From NCBI RefSeq assembly GCF_002865645.1, contig NW_020194659.1, forward strand, positions 4,688 through 68,687: 64,000 nucleotides of DNA, given 5' to 3'. This DNA comes from Hyaloscypha bicolor E (Eukaryota; Ascomycota; Leotiomycetes; Helotiales; Hyaloscyphaceae). Under the pieces are notes generated by a model. The model saw only the letters and a list, made by a program, of their open reading frames with translations. It made no database searches and was not told where the DNA came from. Shown piece after piece: positions 1 through 14,393 of this stretch. The first letter of the stretch is position 1. Each line of letters starts with the position of its first letter. Made by a program: the position numbers and the translations under genes.

Positions 1-3000
1 CAGAAATATTATCATAAATATATTATTATAAGCCTTTATTTAAAAATAGTCTTATTTCTTAGAATATAGTTTTAATAATTAACTTAACAATTTTATTTTT
101 TTATTTAAATAAATATCTTTTATATATTTAATAATAAATTAATTTTAAATATAATTTATTTATATTTTATATATTTTATTATTTTTAAAAGAAAGTTTAT
201 TAATTTTAATTATAAATATTAATTACTTATTAAAAATTAATTATATTATAGTTTAGATTTTAATATTTCTAGTTATCTTAATATTAATTATTTAATACAT
301 CTCTTCTTTTCCCCGCTGGAACTATAACAAAGAAAATCAATAAAAATAAAAAAATTCCTTTTAAAAATATAACTTAAAAAACCTAATATAAACATATAAT
401 AAATCTATATTTAAATTAAATTTACTTATTTTATAATACTTATTATAAATATTTTATTAAATATAAAAAAAAAATAAAAAAATTTTAAGCTATTATTAAA
501 ACTATATTCTAAGAAAAATAAAACTTATTTAAATAAAGCTTATATATAATATATTTATATAATATTTCTAATAACTAAATAATTATAAAATAAAATTAAA
601 TATTAAAAAAAAGCCTATTATAAGTTAGTAGTTATATATAGCCAAAAAGGAGGCGAATTAGTAATAATTAGTCCAAGGGTTTATTAGTAATAATTGTCTC
701 TATATTAGAAGACTTCTTATCTCCAGATACCGAGCCGGAATTCTTTCTGGCCTTACTAGCCAAAAACCTAAATATTATAATTAAGTTATTTAAACTAGGA
801 AGGCTACTTTTTTTTATAGACTACTTTACTACTATATTATAAGCTATAATTAAGCCTATAAGGGCTTTATATATCTAATATTATTTCTTGTAAGATATCT
901 CTAATAATCTAATATTTAGTTAGTTAATTATAAATAAGTAGATAAATAATAGGGATATTATACTCCTCTAGCTAATTAACCTTCTATACTAACTTATTCT
1001 CTATAATATAACTAATTAACTTGGTTACCTCTAGTATTTAACTAATTAATTCTTATATATTACTCGAGGAACTTATAGGAGCCCTGAGCTCTCTTATTAG
1101 AGGAGAGATATCTTGGAAGAGGCACTTGTACTTTAGAGTATATTATTCTTTAAGGGTCTAAGTAAATAATTAGCTACTAATTCGGTTTATATATAGAAAT
1201 AATTAATATATATATTACTACTAAGCTAGTAGTAATAAAGATAGTTAGATACCTTAACCATAAGTATTACCTTTACTAGGTCGAGATTAGATAGCTCTCG
1301 AGCCTGCCTCTAATAATTTATACTAAGGATATAATTATAGTCAGGCAGAAGCTTAAGTAGCTTATAGGTATTCTTCTGAAATATGGCTAGTAGCTAGCTA
1401 ACTATTAGTAAATAGTTTAGTAATAAGGAGATAATAAGTAAATGCTATTTATTAGTTCTTATAGATAATAAGGAAAGCAGATAGTATATATTAATATACT
1501 TTTACTTATTATCCTAGCTAATATAATAACCATACTATATACTATCTTTACTATAGGCAAGAGAGATAAGATAACTAGTTAATAATAATTAGTAAGATAA
1601 TATATAATATTACTAAAGATAGACTTATATAAATAGCTTATTATAGATATAACTTCCTTAGCTAATCATAAAATTCTTCTTAAATATCTATATAGATATT
1701 AGGTATAGTATATATAAATATTTCTTTAGTAAGCTACTATTATTAATAAGGTTACTATTAATTTGGCCCTGGCTAAGGGGCTATAGGTATATTAGTAAAT
1801 TACTTATAAATTACTACTGAATTATAAGTATATATCTTGTCTTTAATAGATATATAGGGAACTAGCCAAATAAGTACCATACCCGTAGTAGGTAATAGGA
1901 GCTGGGTTAATAGTACTAATGTTTTAGTGCCTTATAATAATTTATACTATTATAATAATCTATAAGTAGCCGGAAATTATAGAATATAATATAGTAAACC
2001 GGGAATAGATTATAGACTAGTAGGCAGTAAATCAGGAGCAGAAAGCGGACTAGTAGGCAGTAAACCAGAAGCAGAAAGGGAACTAGTAGGCGGTAATCCA
2101 GGAGCAGAAAGGGAACTAGCAGGCGGCAATCCAGGAGTAGAAAGGGAACTAGTAAGTAGTAACTCAGGAGCAGAAAGCGGACTAGCAGGTAGTAATAAAG
2201 GAATAGAAAGGGGACTAGCTAGTAGTAATAAAGAAGGAAGAAGAGAGTAAGTAACTTCTAATTAGGTATATACTATCCTATAAGCCCTATATATTATATA
2301 TATTATTTCCTCGGGATCTCTAATACTAGTATCCTATATAGACGGGGCAAGACCATATAGTATAGTAATAATAAGGTATAAAAGAGGGAAAAAGGTATTT
2401 TAAGAGATCCTATAATATATTTACTATTAGTTACTAATATACTAGTAAACTTGTATTATAAACTTATAGTATTAGAAGATATATAGTAATTAAAGATGGT
2501 TTATTTAATAATAATAATATAATAATTCGGTATTAAAAAGGCCTAGAAGTAATTAATTATTAGTTAATAAATTATATAATATATAGTAATAATATTATAA
2601 GAGAAAAGATTTAGAAAAATATATTAGGGTATAAGAAATATACCTATAAACCGCCGGGACTCCCTAAATAATTAATAGCAAATTAATAGTAAGAGTATAT
2701 TAAATAAGAAATCGGGACTAGAGGAACTTATTCCGAAAAATATTTAAGGAAGAAAGAAAGAATAGTAGTATTAATAAATTAGGATATATATATATATATA
2801 TTAGTATTATAGGGTTTTATTAGTTATAGTTTATAGTCGGATACTAGCTTATATTATATCTTTAGTTTATTATAAAGATATAAACCAGAAGCTTTATTTT
2901 TATTAGGGAACTTTATATAAAATAAAAGATATATATTTACTAATAAATAGGCTACTAAAGACTAGTAATATACTACCAAGTAGGGTTTACTAAAAGGATA

Positions 3001-6000
3001 ACTGGTCTATATATATTACTATAAATATATAAATAGGCTCTTTTAAAGCTATTCTAATAATTAAATAAAGAATTAATAAATTATATTAAATTTATACTTT
3101 ATTACTATAATAAATAGAATAAATTAATATAAAATATAATACTAAATATTGGATTCTATAAAGTATTTAGTAAATAAAACGGCCTTGAAATACTAGTAAA
3201 TTACTAATATTTCTCTACTAAGTTATTAGATTTTATCTAGATATTTAACCTGCTACTATATCCGGTATAAGAAGTCTAGAGCTACTGAAATTACTACTAA
3301 ATCAGTATTAAATAGGGCAAGGATAGCTATATATTCTATAGATATCTGAGATAATATATAATACTCTATATCTTCTAGTATTATAAATTCCTAGTCTAAT
3401 ATATACTAGTATTTCCTTAATAATTCGGGAAGGGCCTTATTATTACTATTAGGAGGCTTGTAATTAAAAATATCCCGTTCCTTATTATACTTATAACTAT
3501 TCTCTCTCCTAAAGTCTGCCTTAAATTATTACTACTCGTAATATTACTCTATTATAAAAGTATTGGTTTGGGATATAAAATGCTTTAATAGCTAATTATA
3601 GGTAGGCTAATATTATAAGGGGAAGTTAATTATAGTTAGTAATAAGAAATTAATACTAAGAACTATATCTTGTCTTATTTATAATTAGGCCAGGTAATAG
3701 TAGTAAACCTGTATCTAAAGAGGTATATAATTACTATTATACTAAATAAACTTAGTTATAATTAGGCAAGGAAATAGCTAGTAAGTTACTATAAAGTATC
3801 TACTAATTAGTATATAAAACTTTTGCTATTTAACCCTACTAATATAATATTCTATAATCTAATAGATACGAAAGCTTAGAATACGAAATGCCCGATCTTC
3901 CTAGCCTTTATAGTTCATTTCCCTAAAGTCCTATATATATTCTAGGAGATCTTAAATATATTTGGTCTTAATCTATTATATATTTATTATTAAGATAGAT
4001 TACTTCTAATTATTAATAAAATACTTCTGAAAAGATACCTAATAAAATATAATTTCTCCTTTATTTGCCTTTTTCTTAAACTCTGGTTTAACTATATCCT
4101 TAATAATAAAGAATATATTTATCTAATAAGTTTATATAATTATAATAAGAAGATATAACTAGATATATTATAAGTATTGAGAGTTATTTTTATAAAGCTC
4201 TAGCTAGTAATCTATTACCTTAATATATATTAGGCCTTTCTTAGATATAATAACCTCTTTCTAATTCTTATAATATTTGTTCCGGATTATATTACTAGTA
4301 TATATAATTTTATTAGAGAATCGGTTATAAAAAGCTAAATAATCCTAATTAATTTAATTAAGGTACTAACCGTATTTATAAGTAGAAATGCCCTTTTAGA
4401 TACTTATTTTGAAAAAAGCCTTTCCCGAATATTGAAATATTATTTTCTAGAGATATTAAAATAATTTTGGACTTATAAAGACTAGTCCTATATTAAAAGT
4501 AAAAGGCAGTACTATAAGAAGTATAATTAAAACTTTATATTATTTATAAGATATACCAAGTACTAGATTTATAGTAGATATTTACTTAAAGGCCACTAAA
4601 TATTTGAGAATATTTAGAGAAGTAAAATTAATTTAATATTTGGTTAGTAACTTCTAAAAAGGTCGGTAATTAGTAGCGGTTAACTAGTGATTTGAGCCCT
4701 AATTACTAGCTTCTTCTAAATAAGCTTTTAACTTATTAATAAAAGTAAAAGAAAGATAATACTCTTTATAGATATTAAAGAAATAATATATAGTAAATAT
4801 AAGTATATAGAATAGGCGAAAACGCCCTATAAAATAGATATTTCATATTCTTTTAAAAGTCTTTATAATACCCTTACTATATACCCGAATTATCTTATTA
4901 ATATTTGGATCCCGGGCTAGTTCCTCTAAGAACTTACTAGTTAAAGGCTTATAATTTACTATATTATATATCTCCTTAAAGCTATTATATATCTATAAGT
5001 ATACCTAGCCTTAGTAATACTTATAGTAATATCGGGAGATTACTAGTATTATATTAGTAATATTTCGGAATATAGTAGTTATATAAAAGATAAGCTTTAT
5101 AGACTTTCTATACTCGCCTAAGTTAGCCCATTTAGTAAAGGCCTTAAAATAGTAGGTATAAAGAAAGTATATAGTCGGGACATATCTATTAGTATTAAGT
5201 AGCTACTCAAGTAGTATAAATTAGATTAAGATAGTTTCTTTTACTAAATCGGTATAGATTCGGAACTAATCCAGTTTCGAAAAGTTAAGAACTAGAGATA
5301 ATATAAAAATAAAAGTGTCTTATATCTCTAATAAGATATTGGCCTTAAAGTTAAATTTGGTATTCTTATTTAAAAAGTAAATATAAGTATTATAATATAG
5401 CTTATTATTATAAAGGGGAAATTACCGAATAATATTATACCAAATTACTTATAGTATATGACCTTAAACTATATAATAAAGAAATATTACCTTAGCTTAA
5501 ATATTATTATTATATATAGAACTAATATTCTCTTATTAATATATCTCGGCTTTGAGTTTGGTATACTCCTAATTAAAAGAGATATACTAGTAACTTATTA
5601 GTAAAATATTACGGAATATAGCTAGTAAAAGGATCTTATTAAACTAATATTAGAGAATAGAAAATGGGGTACTACTACTATATCCAGGAAATATAGTTTT
5701 CTTTATAGGGTCCTATATAGAAGAAAAGAAAATATAAATATAAATATTCTTATAACTAATTATATAACTAAAGTAATAGTAAGATATCTTATAAAAGGCT
5801 ACTTTCTGAACCTTGGGCCGGTCAGGATTCGTTATAAAATTAGTAATATTTATATATAAATATATAGAAATAGAGATATTTTATTAAAAACAAGGGTATA
5901 AGTTAACTTGAATTCCTTATTAGATAAAAGAAAGATAATTAGTATATCTATAAAAGCTATTAATATTATATTATCTTAAACCTTTATAGTAGTTTATCTA

Positions 6001-8300
6001 AGAGTAAAATATATATAAATACGGGTAATAGTCTGGAATATTAGCTACTAGTTCGATATTATTTTCGTTATAATTTACCCGTAATATATTAAAGTTAAGC
6101 TTATAAAAGGTACTATTATCTAAATTATTATTATTATTATCTATAATCTGGCTATTAGGTAAATGGTTATTATTATTATTTATAGTAAGACCGGTAAATA
6201 TAGCTTGCTAATTAATATTTCTAATTACTATATATTTTTACTAGTTTATTATTTACTCTAGATATAATAGTTTATTATTTTATTTACTAAGACTATAATT
6301 TGAAAGAAAATTATAGTATTATAGAAGTATAATATATTATTTAGTAAAATAAAAGAGATCTTGTCTATTATTGGATTCGGTATACTACTTATTTATATAT
6401 CTTTAGAAATCAAATAAATAATAAGCTAGCTCCGAAATATAGTTAATTAGTAGTCTATTAGGTCTAGTAATCTCGGCTTATAATTGAGCTTCTAATTCTG
6501 CCTTGTCCTTATTATTGCCCTTATTCTTGTCCTTAGTCTTAGTATTTTTATTATTAATAATTTAGTTATTCTTAGTATTATTATTATTTTTATTAATACT
6601 ATTATTATTATCTGGATAAGGTATATTAGGGGTCTTTTTAGAGACAAAGTCGGGATTATTACTATTATTATTATTATTACCCAGAAGTAGTTAGTTTAGG
6701 AAATACTCGAAACTAGGCTAGTTACTATTTATAAAAAAGGAAATATTTGCTTGTAATTTGCTATATAGCTCTTGGCTATTAGGCTCCGTTTTACTATTAT
6801 ATTCTGGGAAACTATTATTGAAATTATTAATACTATAATTACTATTATCTGGGGTTATACTATATAGTAAGAGATTATAACTCGGTAAGAAATCCCTATT
6901 CCGGTCTCATAAATTTGGAGGTTCCAGATTAGTATCCTAGTAAATAGTTAGTATTTAGAAAATAGATTATTAATTCCCTTAAGGTTAACTAATAGGTTCT
7001 AATTCCTTATTACTTATATATTACAAATACCTAATCCTATAAGCCTTACTAAATTCGTAGCTCATTTATATAATAGGCTCTATAGAATATATATATATCT
7101 ATCCCTTATTTCTCGGTTATAAGTATCTAGAAGATTCGTATTTATAGTAGATTTATAGAGATATAGTTATTAATTCAGTAGTAATTAGCTAGAAAGCTAC
7201 TATATTTTCAGAAGAATTATAAGATAGAATAGTATTTATAATATTTGGGCTTAAGTAAGAAGTCTTTTAGGTCTTATTAGGGATCTCTTGGGTCTTTCTA
7301 TAATATTTACTATTAGGTAATTATTATTTAATATTTCGTTTTCGGATTCTCGTAGATAAATAGATAGTAATTTCTTATTTAGTTAGTAATAACTCGGTAC
7401 TTTGCCTTCGAATTCTAGCAGATTTGCAAATAGTAGGCTCTTATATTATATAAGGTAGGCCTATACTCTATAATAAAAGTCCTATAGAATCGGATATAGA
7501 TCTTTAATATCTGGTTAATAATTCTTATATATTTCGAGGTTAAATTAATAGTATTTGAAAGCCGAGTAGCTTTATACTTGAAGTACTTATAGTATTTAAA
7601 TATTCTTGGATATAGTAAAAAGGTAATATATATAAAGAGTTAGGCTATTATATAATTGGAGTTAAAAAGGTCGGTATATCTAAGAAAGAAGGTTATAAAG
7701 GAGGAGGAGATTATTAAGAAGGAGGTTATTAAGGAGGAGGTTATTAAGGAGAAGATTACTAAATAGTATTTAAAGAAGCTAGGAAAAGGCATATATTAGT
7801 TATTAAATCTATAGTAAATAGAAGAAGCTTAAGGGAATATAAGTAAGTAAATAATAATCTATTAAATTAGGATCTGGAACTTATTAATACTTTTCCCGCT
7901 AGTATATTTATCTAGTTATATTACTTTTATACCTTATTTCTTTCTTTTCTTCTTTGCTTTTTTTTAGGTAAGGTATTCTTAGAGAATTAGATTCAGAAAT
8001 AAAAGGTTAAAATCCGGTAATAATTTGCTAAGGGTTCGGGAGTAAAAGGCTATTAAAGAATTAGCTTATTTAGAAGTAATATCTAAAAAAATTATTATTA
8101 ATTATACTAAGAGTAAAAGGGGTTTAGATTCAGGAAGCGCCTTTAGCTTTAATCTCTAAGCGAGTTTTAAACTCTCGGTAATAAATTTATTATATATATT
8201 ATAATATATTAAATCCTAAAATATATACTTTCTATTATAATATATATAATTAATTTAGTACTTAATTTATAGCCTTTTAGGGCCTTAAACCAATATAAAG
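1..8300. repeat. AT-rich RIP-degraded repeat block
   Basis: The block is extremely AT-rich and full of TpA steps, with no sustained open reading frame on either strand. Traces of former coding sequence remain: a 33-bp repeat near 2015, glutamate/lysine-type repeats near 7680-7760 on the plus strand, and asparagine-like ATT/AAT runs near 6120-6180 and 6540-6690 that would be coding on the minus strand. Fragments between about 4000 and 7000 read as protein-like on the minus strand when TAG/TAA are treated as former CAG/CAA. I do not recognise the element families. The pattern is what RIP leaves in old transposon copies. Confidence 0.8.
2015..2245 (+). repeat. 33-bp tandem repeat, probably a former coiled-coil coding repeat
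   Basis: Units start at 2015, 2048, 2081, 2114, 2147, 2180 and 2213, exactly 33 bases apart. Typical units read GACTAGTAGGCAGTAA and continue to CAGGAGCAGAAAGGG. Because 33 is 11 codons and TAG sits where CAG would fit, the unmutated repeat probably encoded an 11-residue Gln/Glu/Lys-rich unit, the spacing of a hendecad coiled coil. The later units are more diverged. The host gene is not recognisable. Confidence 0.75.
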
Positions 8301-8314
8301 AAAGTTATTAATAA

Positions 8315-9072
8315 TATAATATTGGTTTTATTAAGATATATATATTATATATATTATACTTTTTTGGCTCTTAATATATATATTCTTGCTATAAAATTGT
8401 AATTAATCTACTATATAACTAATATATAATATATAGCTATAATCTTTTAAAAACCTGGTAATATATAATTATTTCGGTACCTAACTTATAGCTATTTGCC
8501 CGTTATTTATTAAGTTATTACTAATATTATATATATTACGCTTTTTTGGCTCTTAATATATATATTCTTGCTATAAAATCGTAATTAATCTGCTATATAA
8601 CTAATATATAATATATAGCTATAATCTTTTAAAAACCTGGTAATATATAATTATTTCGGTATCTAACTTATAGCTATTTGCCTATTATTTGTCGAGTTAT
8701 TACCGACGTTATATATATTACGCTTTTTTGGCTCTTAATATATATACTCTTGCTATAAAATCGCAATTAATCTGCTATATAACTAATATGTAATATATAG
8801 CTATAACCTTTTAAAAACCTGGTAATATATAATTATTTCGGTACCTAACTTATAGCTATTTGCCCGTTATTTGTTAAGTTATTACTAATATTACGTATAT
8901 TATGCTTTTTCGGCTCTTAATACGTATACTCTTGCTATAAAATCGTAATTAATCTGCTATATAACTAATATATAATATATAGCTATAACCTTTTAAAAAC
9001 CTGGTAATATGCGATTATTTCGGTACCTAACTTGTAGCTATTCGCCTGTTATTTAATATCGAGTTATTAACT
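8315..9072. repeat. 182-bp tandem repeat array, about four copies
   Basis: The segment TTTTTTGGCTCTTAATA recurs with its GG at 8366, 8548, 8730 and 8912, so the period is exactly 182 bases. Each unit also contains CTTTTAAAAACCTGGTAATAT and ATTTCGGTACCTAACTT. Units differ mainly by C/T and G/A changes, which fits RIP acting on a pre-existing array. No reading frame is visible. The array sits at the boundary between the AT-rich block and the gene-derived element to its right. Confidence 0.85.
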
Positions 9073-9416
9073 ATATGATTTTGGTAAGGGAGCTTCTCGC
9101 TAATATGTGTTTTTCAAAACCGCCTCGCTTACATGCCCGCTTTTCAGGCATTTGACTATATTATAAATCTATTTTTAGACTTTTTAGCCGCTAGTCTAGC
9201 TTTATACTATTATAAGAGCTTATATTTAAATTTTGGGCTTTTATATAAGAAATAGCCTAAGTTAAAAATTATTTGTGTTTTTAGCTACTTTCTAGCTTTA
9301 CTTATTAATAACCTAGCTTATATAAGGCCGATTCTTATAAAAAGTGGGTCCAAAAATCGGCCAAAATTAGAAGATTCGATATATAAAATTTTCTATTAAG
9401 TTTATTAATACTTTTA

Positions 9417-9489
9417 GAGGGTACCATACGACTTTCGAATTCCTTGGTACCCTCCTAATAAAAAGTCATGGTACTCTCAGAGAGTACCA
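9417..9489. repeat. Paired palindromes at the edge of a transposon-like element
   Basis: A 10-bp inverted repeat GAGGGTACCA / TGGTACCCTC lies at 9417-9426 and 9445-9454. It is followed by a near-perfect 21-bp palindrome centred on CTCTCAGAGAG at 9469-9489. The second palindrome and its flank (ATAGCGGGGT) recur in diverged form at 53080-53106. They probably belong to the end of a mobile element, but no partner was found at the other end of the adjacent element. Confidence 0.6.
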
Positions 9490-9777
9490 TAGCGGGGTGG
9501 TATAGGTTTTCCGCCACGCAGGGACGGACGTTACTGCTTTACTATACACACCTGGTGCATTATCCAGCTCTTAAGCTTAACTACCGCTTAGGTCTTAAGC
9601 AGACAGAACTGCTACTTCTATCCAACCCCAAGCAGAACTACTATCCCGGTCTGAAGCTTAACTATCTGTATCCTCATCGTCTATTCCGACGTCTCTAGCA
9701 TCAGTTTGGCACTTGGATCCAGCTCGTCTGTCTTGTACTTGGGGAACTTTGGTGCGAATTCGACTACTTTGCTAATA

Positions 9778-12700
9778 TTATATAGAGAATGCCTCATCCT
9801 CATCCATATCTACGCCACTGTCAAACGAGTCTGAGTGTGTCTCTTCCTCCTCTATTAGTTGCCAACGTTGTTTTCTCTCAGCTCGCATCTGTTGCCGCAG
9901 AGCAGCCTTTTGCTTCTTTCTTCGTTCTTTCTCAGCTCGAATCTCTTGCAGCTGTTGGCGCTGAGCCTCCTTTTGCTTCTTTTTTCGTTCTCGCTGAATC
10001 CTTTGCTCGATGGCTGCGACGGCAAGAACCCGCTGTAACTCCGCCTCCTTCTGTCGAACGACATGTCTTTGCCTCTTAGCACGCCGATCAACACGCTCGT
10101 CGTCAGAAGTATCGTCGCCAGTCTCTTCCTCATCCTGGCTGTCAGTCTGCACTGTTCGTCTTTTGCGACTACACCGGAGCTCTCGATATGTTTCTTTCTC
10201 ATGCTTGAGTTCTTGCCGCATTTGGTTTACCTTGCTGGCCCCCTTAGGAGATGCCTTCTCCCGTGGAACGACCGCCTCAGGCTCCATGAAGAACAGCTCA
10301 ACCTCGACCTCACTATGCCCAGCCTCGTCTGTGTGATATTGCAAAAGTTGCCTCTCAGCAGCCAGTTGCAAGACCCCCTCATAGACCTCACTTTCTGATA
10401 AATCAAACAGATTATGCTCCGCCTCGACCTCGTAGGGCATATACTGTGTCGGGTCTAGAGACAATCTCCATCCGTTGACCGGGTAATGATTGATATGGGA
10501 CCAGCTGAATGGTTGCTTCAATACACTATGCTCTTCCTGATTCTGCTAATATGCATGCACACCAGCGTGGTAGCTAGACCACCAGCAGACTTGTTGCGTC
10601 CCCCCTTGCCGTTTCGTAAACCGGTCTCCTTGCGGATATGGCAAGATCCAATGGCTTTGGATAAACGAATTCTTCAGCTTGCGCCTCCATTCTCGAGCAT
10701 GTCCGTTTCCTCGCAGGAGTCGAATCGTCTCAGAACTACGTTGATAAAGCAAACGATATGGCTTCTCGTTCCAGTGCTTCCTCTGGAACTGGTCGTCTCC
10801 CCATCCCCATAGCCAAGCGAAGAGCACATCAATGCTTTGCACAGTGAGTCGTTTCCCCGCCACAATATGCACCGGGCGGTGTCGGGACCGCAAAACACGG
10901 TTTACATTCGGCCAGCACAAAAACACCTCTCCAGCAAGCGCTCTTCGACATACTCTTTTTTTAGGAGGTGTTTGATTTGCTGGAAGATATCCTTTCGGAA
11001 TGCACACAGACATATCTGCAGCAGGGCATCCTCAAGAAAAGCTTGACAGGCAGGGATCTCATCAAATTCTTGTAATAGCTACTGGATCTTGTTGACTCGG
11101 ATAAAGTCCTCTCGAACATCACAGATCCGACCGTACCGTGCATGATAGGCTTGTTGCATAGATGGATTGTTAAAGAGCAAATACTGTCTATGGGGGGCGC
11201 GAAAAGTCATAGTTTCCCAGTTAACCTTCTCCAAGAACTATGGGTAGCCGTACTGGGACATGGTTACCTCAAATCCGAGGCCTTCCGTCCGGCGAAGGCC
11301 ATTAGGCGTATCGCTGCTAGCAGTATATCGTACGTCCCGCCAATATCCAGCTAATTCTTGTAGTTGCCCGTACTCATAAGAAAATCGAAGGCATCGAAGA
11401 AATATGAGCATGATCCGTATATGCTTCCACGTTACCCACTAATGCCCACTCAAGCTATATACTATCTCAAACCCGATACAAAACTTATTAATATTCCACT
11501 AGTACTAAGATACACTATCACAGTCGGATAAGTGAAGTATGGCACCTCTTCGCCGGCAGAAGCAATTTTTTATTTACGCAAATTTAGTATTCCTAATTGA
11601 TGATCGATAGTATAGAAAAGGGTAGCTGAGACCTGATATTCTTCTCGGATCTTAAATGATTTCTGTATTAATCCTTATATCCTATAGTAGTACTAAGCTT
11701 TGGTATATAGATATGCCTTTATAAGGGTAACCGGATTATAACTAAGGCCAGCCCTAATATACTGCCATATCTTCCGTAACTACGGGTCCAAAGCGAGTGT
11801 TTTAATAGCAGTATTAGTAAAGGGGTTTTGGTTCCTAGCCGCAAATATCTCTTTTATACTGCCGTAAAACTGGCTATATAAGAGACCCCCGGTACGAAGC
11901 TGCGAATTTATATATAGTTTAACTCCTATAGATATAGTATCTCCAAGTAGAGCCGTTAGATATAGTATCTGCTGGCATGGATCGCGCTTCTCGCTATCCC
12001 GATACTAGTTATAGTAACTATCCAAATAATACTTCTTCTAAAGAAGGATCTCTGTAGGCAGTAAATCCCTAATATCTGCGGTCGAGAGGTAGGTCTGACG
12101 TGGACAGGTCTTCTTGCTAACGTCGAAGTAGAAGTTAGCAGACAGGTAAGCCGTATTAACCGCCTCTCCCTAATACTTCCGCAAACGGGTTATTATGCCT
12201 TCCCAGGTAGAACCTTTGGTTAGCGTCTTCAGGTTCTTGGTATAGAGAAGGATAGTCACATCTTTAAACTGCTATAGACCAGGCTGCTCGATAATCTCGT
12301 AAATCGTCTCCCAAACCGTATGTAATTAGTCTGGTGGGAGAAAATGCATAATCTGCTGCTTACGAGGCAGGGAATCCACCTTTCGGGACTGGCCTTTAAC
12401 TCTACGAGCAGTCGAGTTGTACTTTCCATGGTAATAGCTTGAGGGGTAGTATTGAAGCTAACTGCTGTTATAATAATAGTATATGGCTGGGAGAATAACT
12501 TGATCTATCTATGTCTGGAAGTCATTATTGAGCAGGCGGCTGCTCTGCTGGCCTTCTCGGTAGAGACGGGGGAAGAGGAGGTAGAGTGAGATATCTTCAA
12601 AGCTAATTAACCGGCCCAGCTTGTAGTATGGGATCTTATGGACTGGTCTCCGGATGGAATGGAAATGCCCATAGCTATCAAAAAACTGGACTCGCCTGCG

Positions 12701-13554
12701 AGTCAAGTGTAAACTGGATCGGAGGTCGGAAACTGGTAAAGTTCCACCGAATGCCCCCTTTTGCAATTCCCAGACTGGGACAAAATCCAGTAATACTGTC
12801 AATATCAAACGTCACTTCGGCTATCTGATATAGTGTATCTTCTTCTTGGAGACAAATATGCGCCGGGGCTTCCTCGGGATCGTCAGGATGGATTCCACTA
12901 AATACCCAGTACTTTTGTGCAGCTGTTATTGATCCAGCCAAGTCATTATTGTGGGGTGCAATTTGGTTTGAGCCCAGTACGTCGGGATAGCTAGACAATG
13001 CTTCTTCTTCAGACTCATCAAGGAAAGTCTGCAAGCCACGATGCAGTTCGTGCTCGTCAGCGTGTTCTCTGTTGGAATGCGCATGGCAGTCACGGCAGTA
13101 CCCTTGAAATTGGATGAGTTGATTGGCCAATCGGACGGCGAGTTTTCCAACTTCAGATTCGTCCACATCTAGTACTTGGTCGTCAATATCCAGAACATCA
13201 ACGTTCTCTCGTTCGATAACAGGCTCTCCAATGTCCGGTTCTTCTGTTTCGGGTTCGGATATATCCATTGAGGCCGAGCCCAGTGATGGGCTCGATGGGT
13301 GAAGTAGTTGGTCAAATTCATCTTCTATCTGTACAGCAATATTTTGATCCTCATTGTAGTAAAATTGCTCATGGTTTGGCGGCGGTAGGCCAATACTCGG
13401 GCCAGCGAGTAATTGAGGGTCGATTGGGATATTATAACCAACTTAGTCATTCCGCTAAGCAGCCTGCTGCTGGCGTTTCTCTCTTCTACGAGCAACCTTT
13501 GCTTGCTCACGCTCTCGCTCGGACGTATAGACCCTCTTTCGGCCCCGGGTTGAC
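9778..13554 (-). pseudogene. Large decayed transposon-type gene, family not identified
   Basis: The minus strand reads from ATG at 13554 (MSTRGRKRVYTSERERE) through an acidic region (13268-12678) and a central part (12808-11400) to a basic coiled-coil tail (10521-9778) ending in DMDEDEAFSI, about 1,250 codons in all. It is broken by many in-frame TAG/TAA codons at former CAG/CAA positions, for example just before 10544, and by frameshifts, one in a T run near 12685. The N-terminus has a region rich in Cys and His (GYCRDCHAHSNREHADEHE). The tail is over 50% Arg/Lys/Glu/Gln. I recall similar very long repeat-associated proteins of unknown function in other ascomycetes, but this is unverified. 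A second, truncated copy of the same family lies at 51700-53050, which supports a mobile element. The outer ends run to about 9420 on the left and 13615 or beyond on the right. Confidence 0.65.
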
Positions 13555-13619
13555 ATGTTTGCAGATAAAACAACTTTTATTTAATCAATTGATCAACTGT
13601 TTGCTCTTCTATTAGGGTC

Positions 13620-14390
13620 CAAATAACTAATGTCCTCCTGAAGGTCTGTGTCAGTATCAGGATTGAATGGAGCCATACCTATAATTTACTAGTATGACCC
13701 CGAAATTAGGGGTCCCCTGACGCGCTAATCAGAAATAGGGTAAGCGGTGACCCCGAAATTCGCTAAGCGAGGCTCCTCGATATCGACACGAAAACCATGA
13801 ACTTTGCACCTCTATATCTTCACAACAAAAGGAGATAAACTTATTCTGTTTAATAATATAAAGTCGCTACATATTACAGTACTTACTATTAAATTTTTGT
13901 GGCTTAAATCTAACGTTATAAGGTGACCTCCCACACCCATTTTGCTTAATGGTTTGGAGAATTGCCTTCAAGCTAGCGTACTAACAATACTACTAACCCA
14001 CGAGAATCCGTAAGAAATAGGAAAGAAGAGGAAACATAGGCTAGAAATGAACTCTGTATGGGCTCGAAGTAGACTAGGACAATTCTTGGGAAATGTATTA
14101 GTAGATCAACGATAGTTGCCCTCTCGGCTCAGCCGCCGGGCGCAATAAATTGTGTATGTGTACGAACCGAGCTCCATGTGGTAGTGACGTGGTGGCTTAG
14201 GATGCGCTGCGCTCTGTACACAAATGAGACCGCAGCACGCCAAGCCAAAACGATGGTTGGACCTCTAACGACACCAACCAAAATTGCAGGAGCCTTTCTA
14301 ATGTGGAGGCTCGGCATAAGATGCTAGCAGCCACAATTTTCTTTTTTCGCGGAACACAACCGCCACTCCGTGTACGCGCTCCTGGTGAGG
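13620..14390. other. Intergenic stretch with short palindromes
   Basis: No gene is visible. TGACCCCGAAATT occurs twice (13695-13707 and 13748-13760). The first copy is half of the palindrome GACCCC-GAAATTA-GGGGTC at 13696-13714. This resembles the terminal part of a small inverted-repeat element, but no second end was found. From about 13930 the composition becomes ordinary. Confidence 0.4.
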
Positions 14391-14393
14391 GGT

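Noticed and set aside
9468..9698. 76-codon frame with Leu/Tyr-rich repeats near the palindrome
   Set aside because: Repetitive sequence at the element end without codon structure of a gene.
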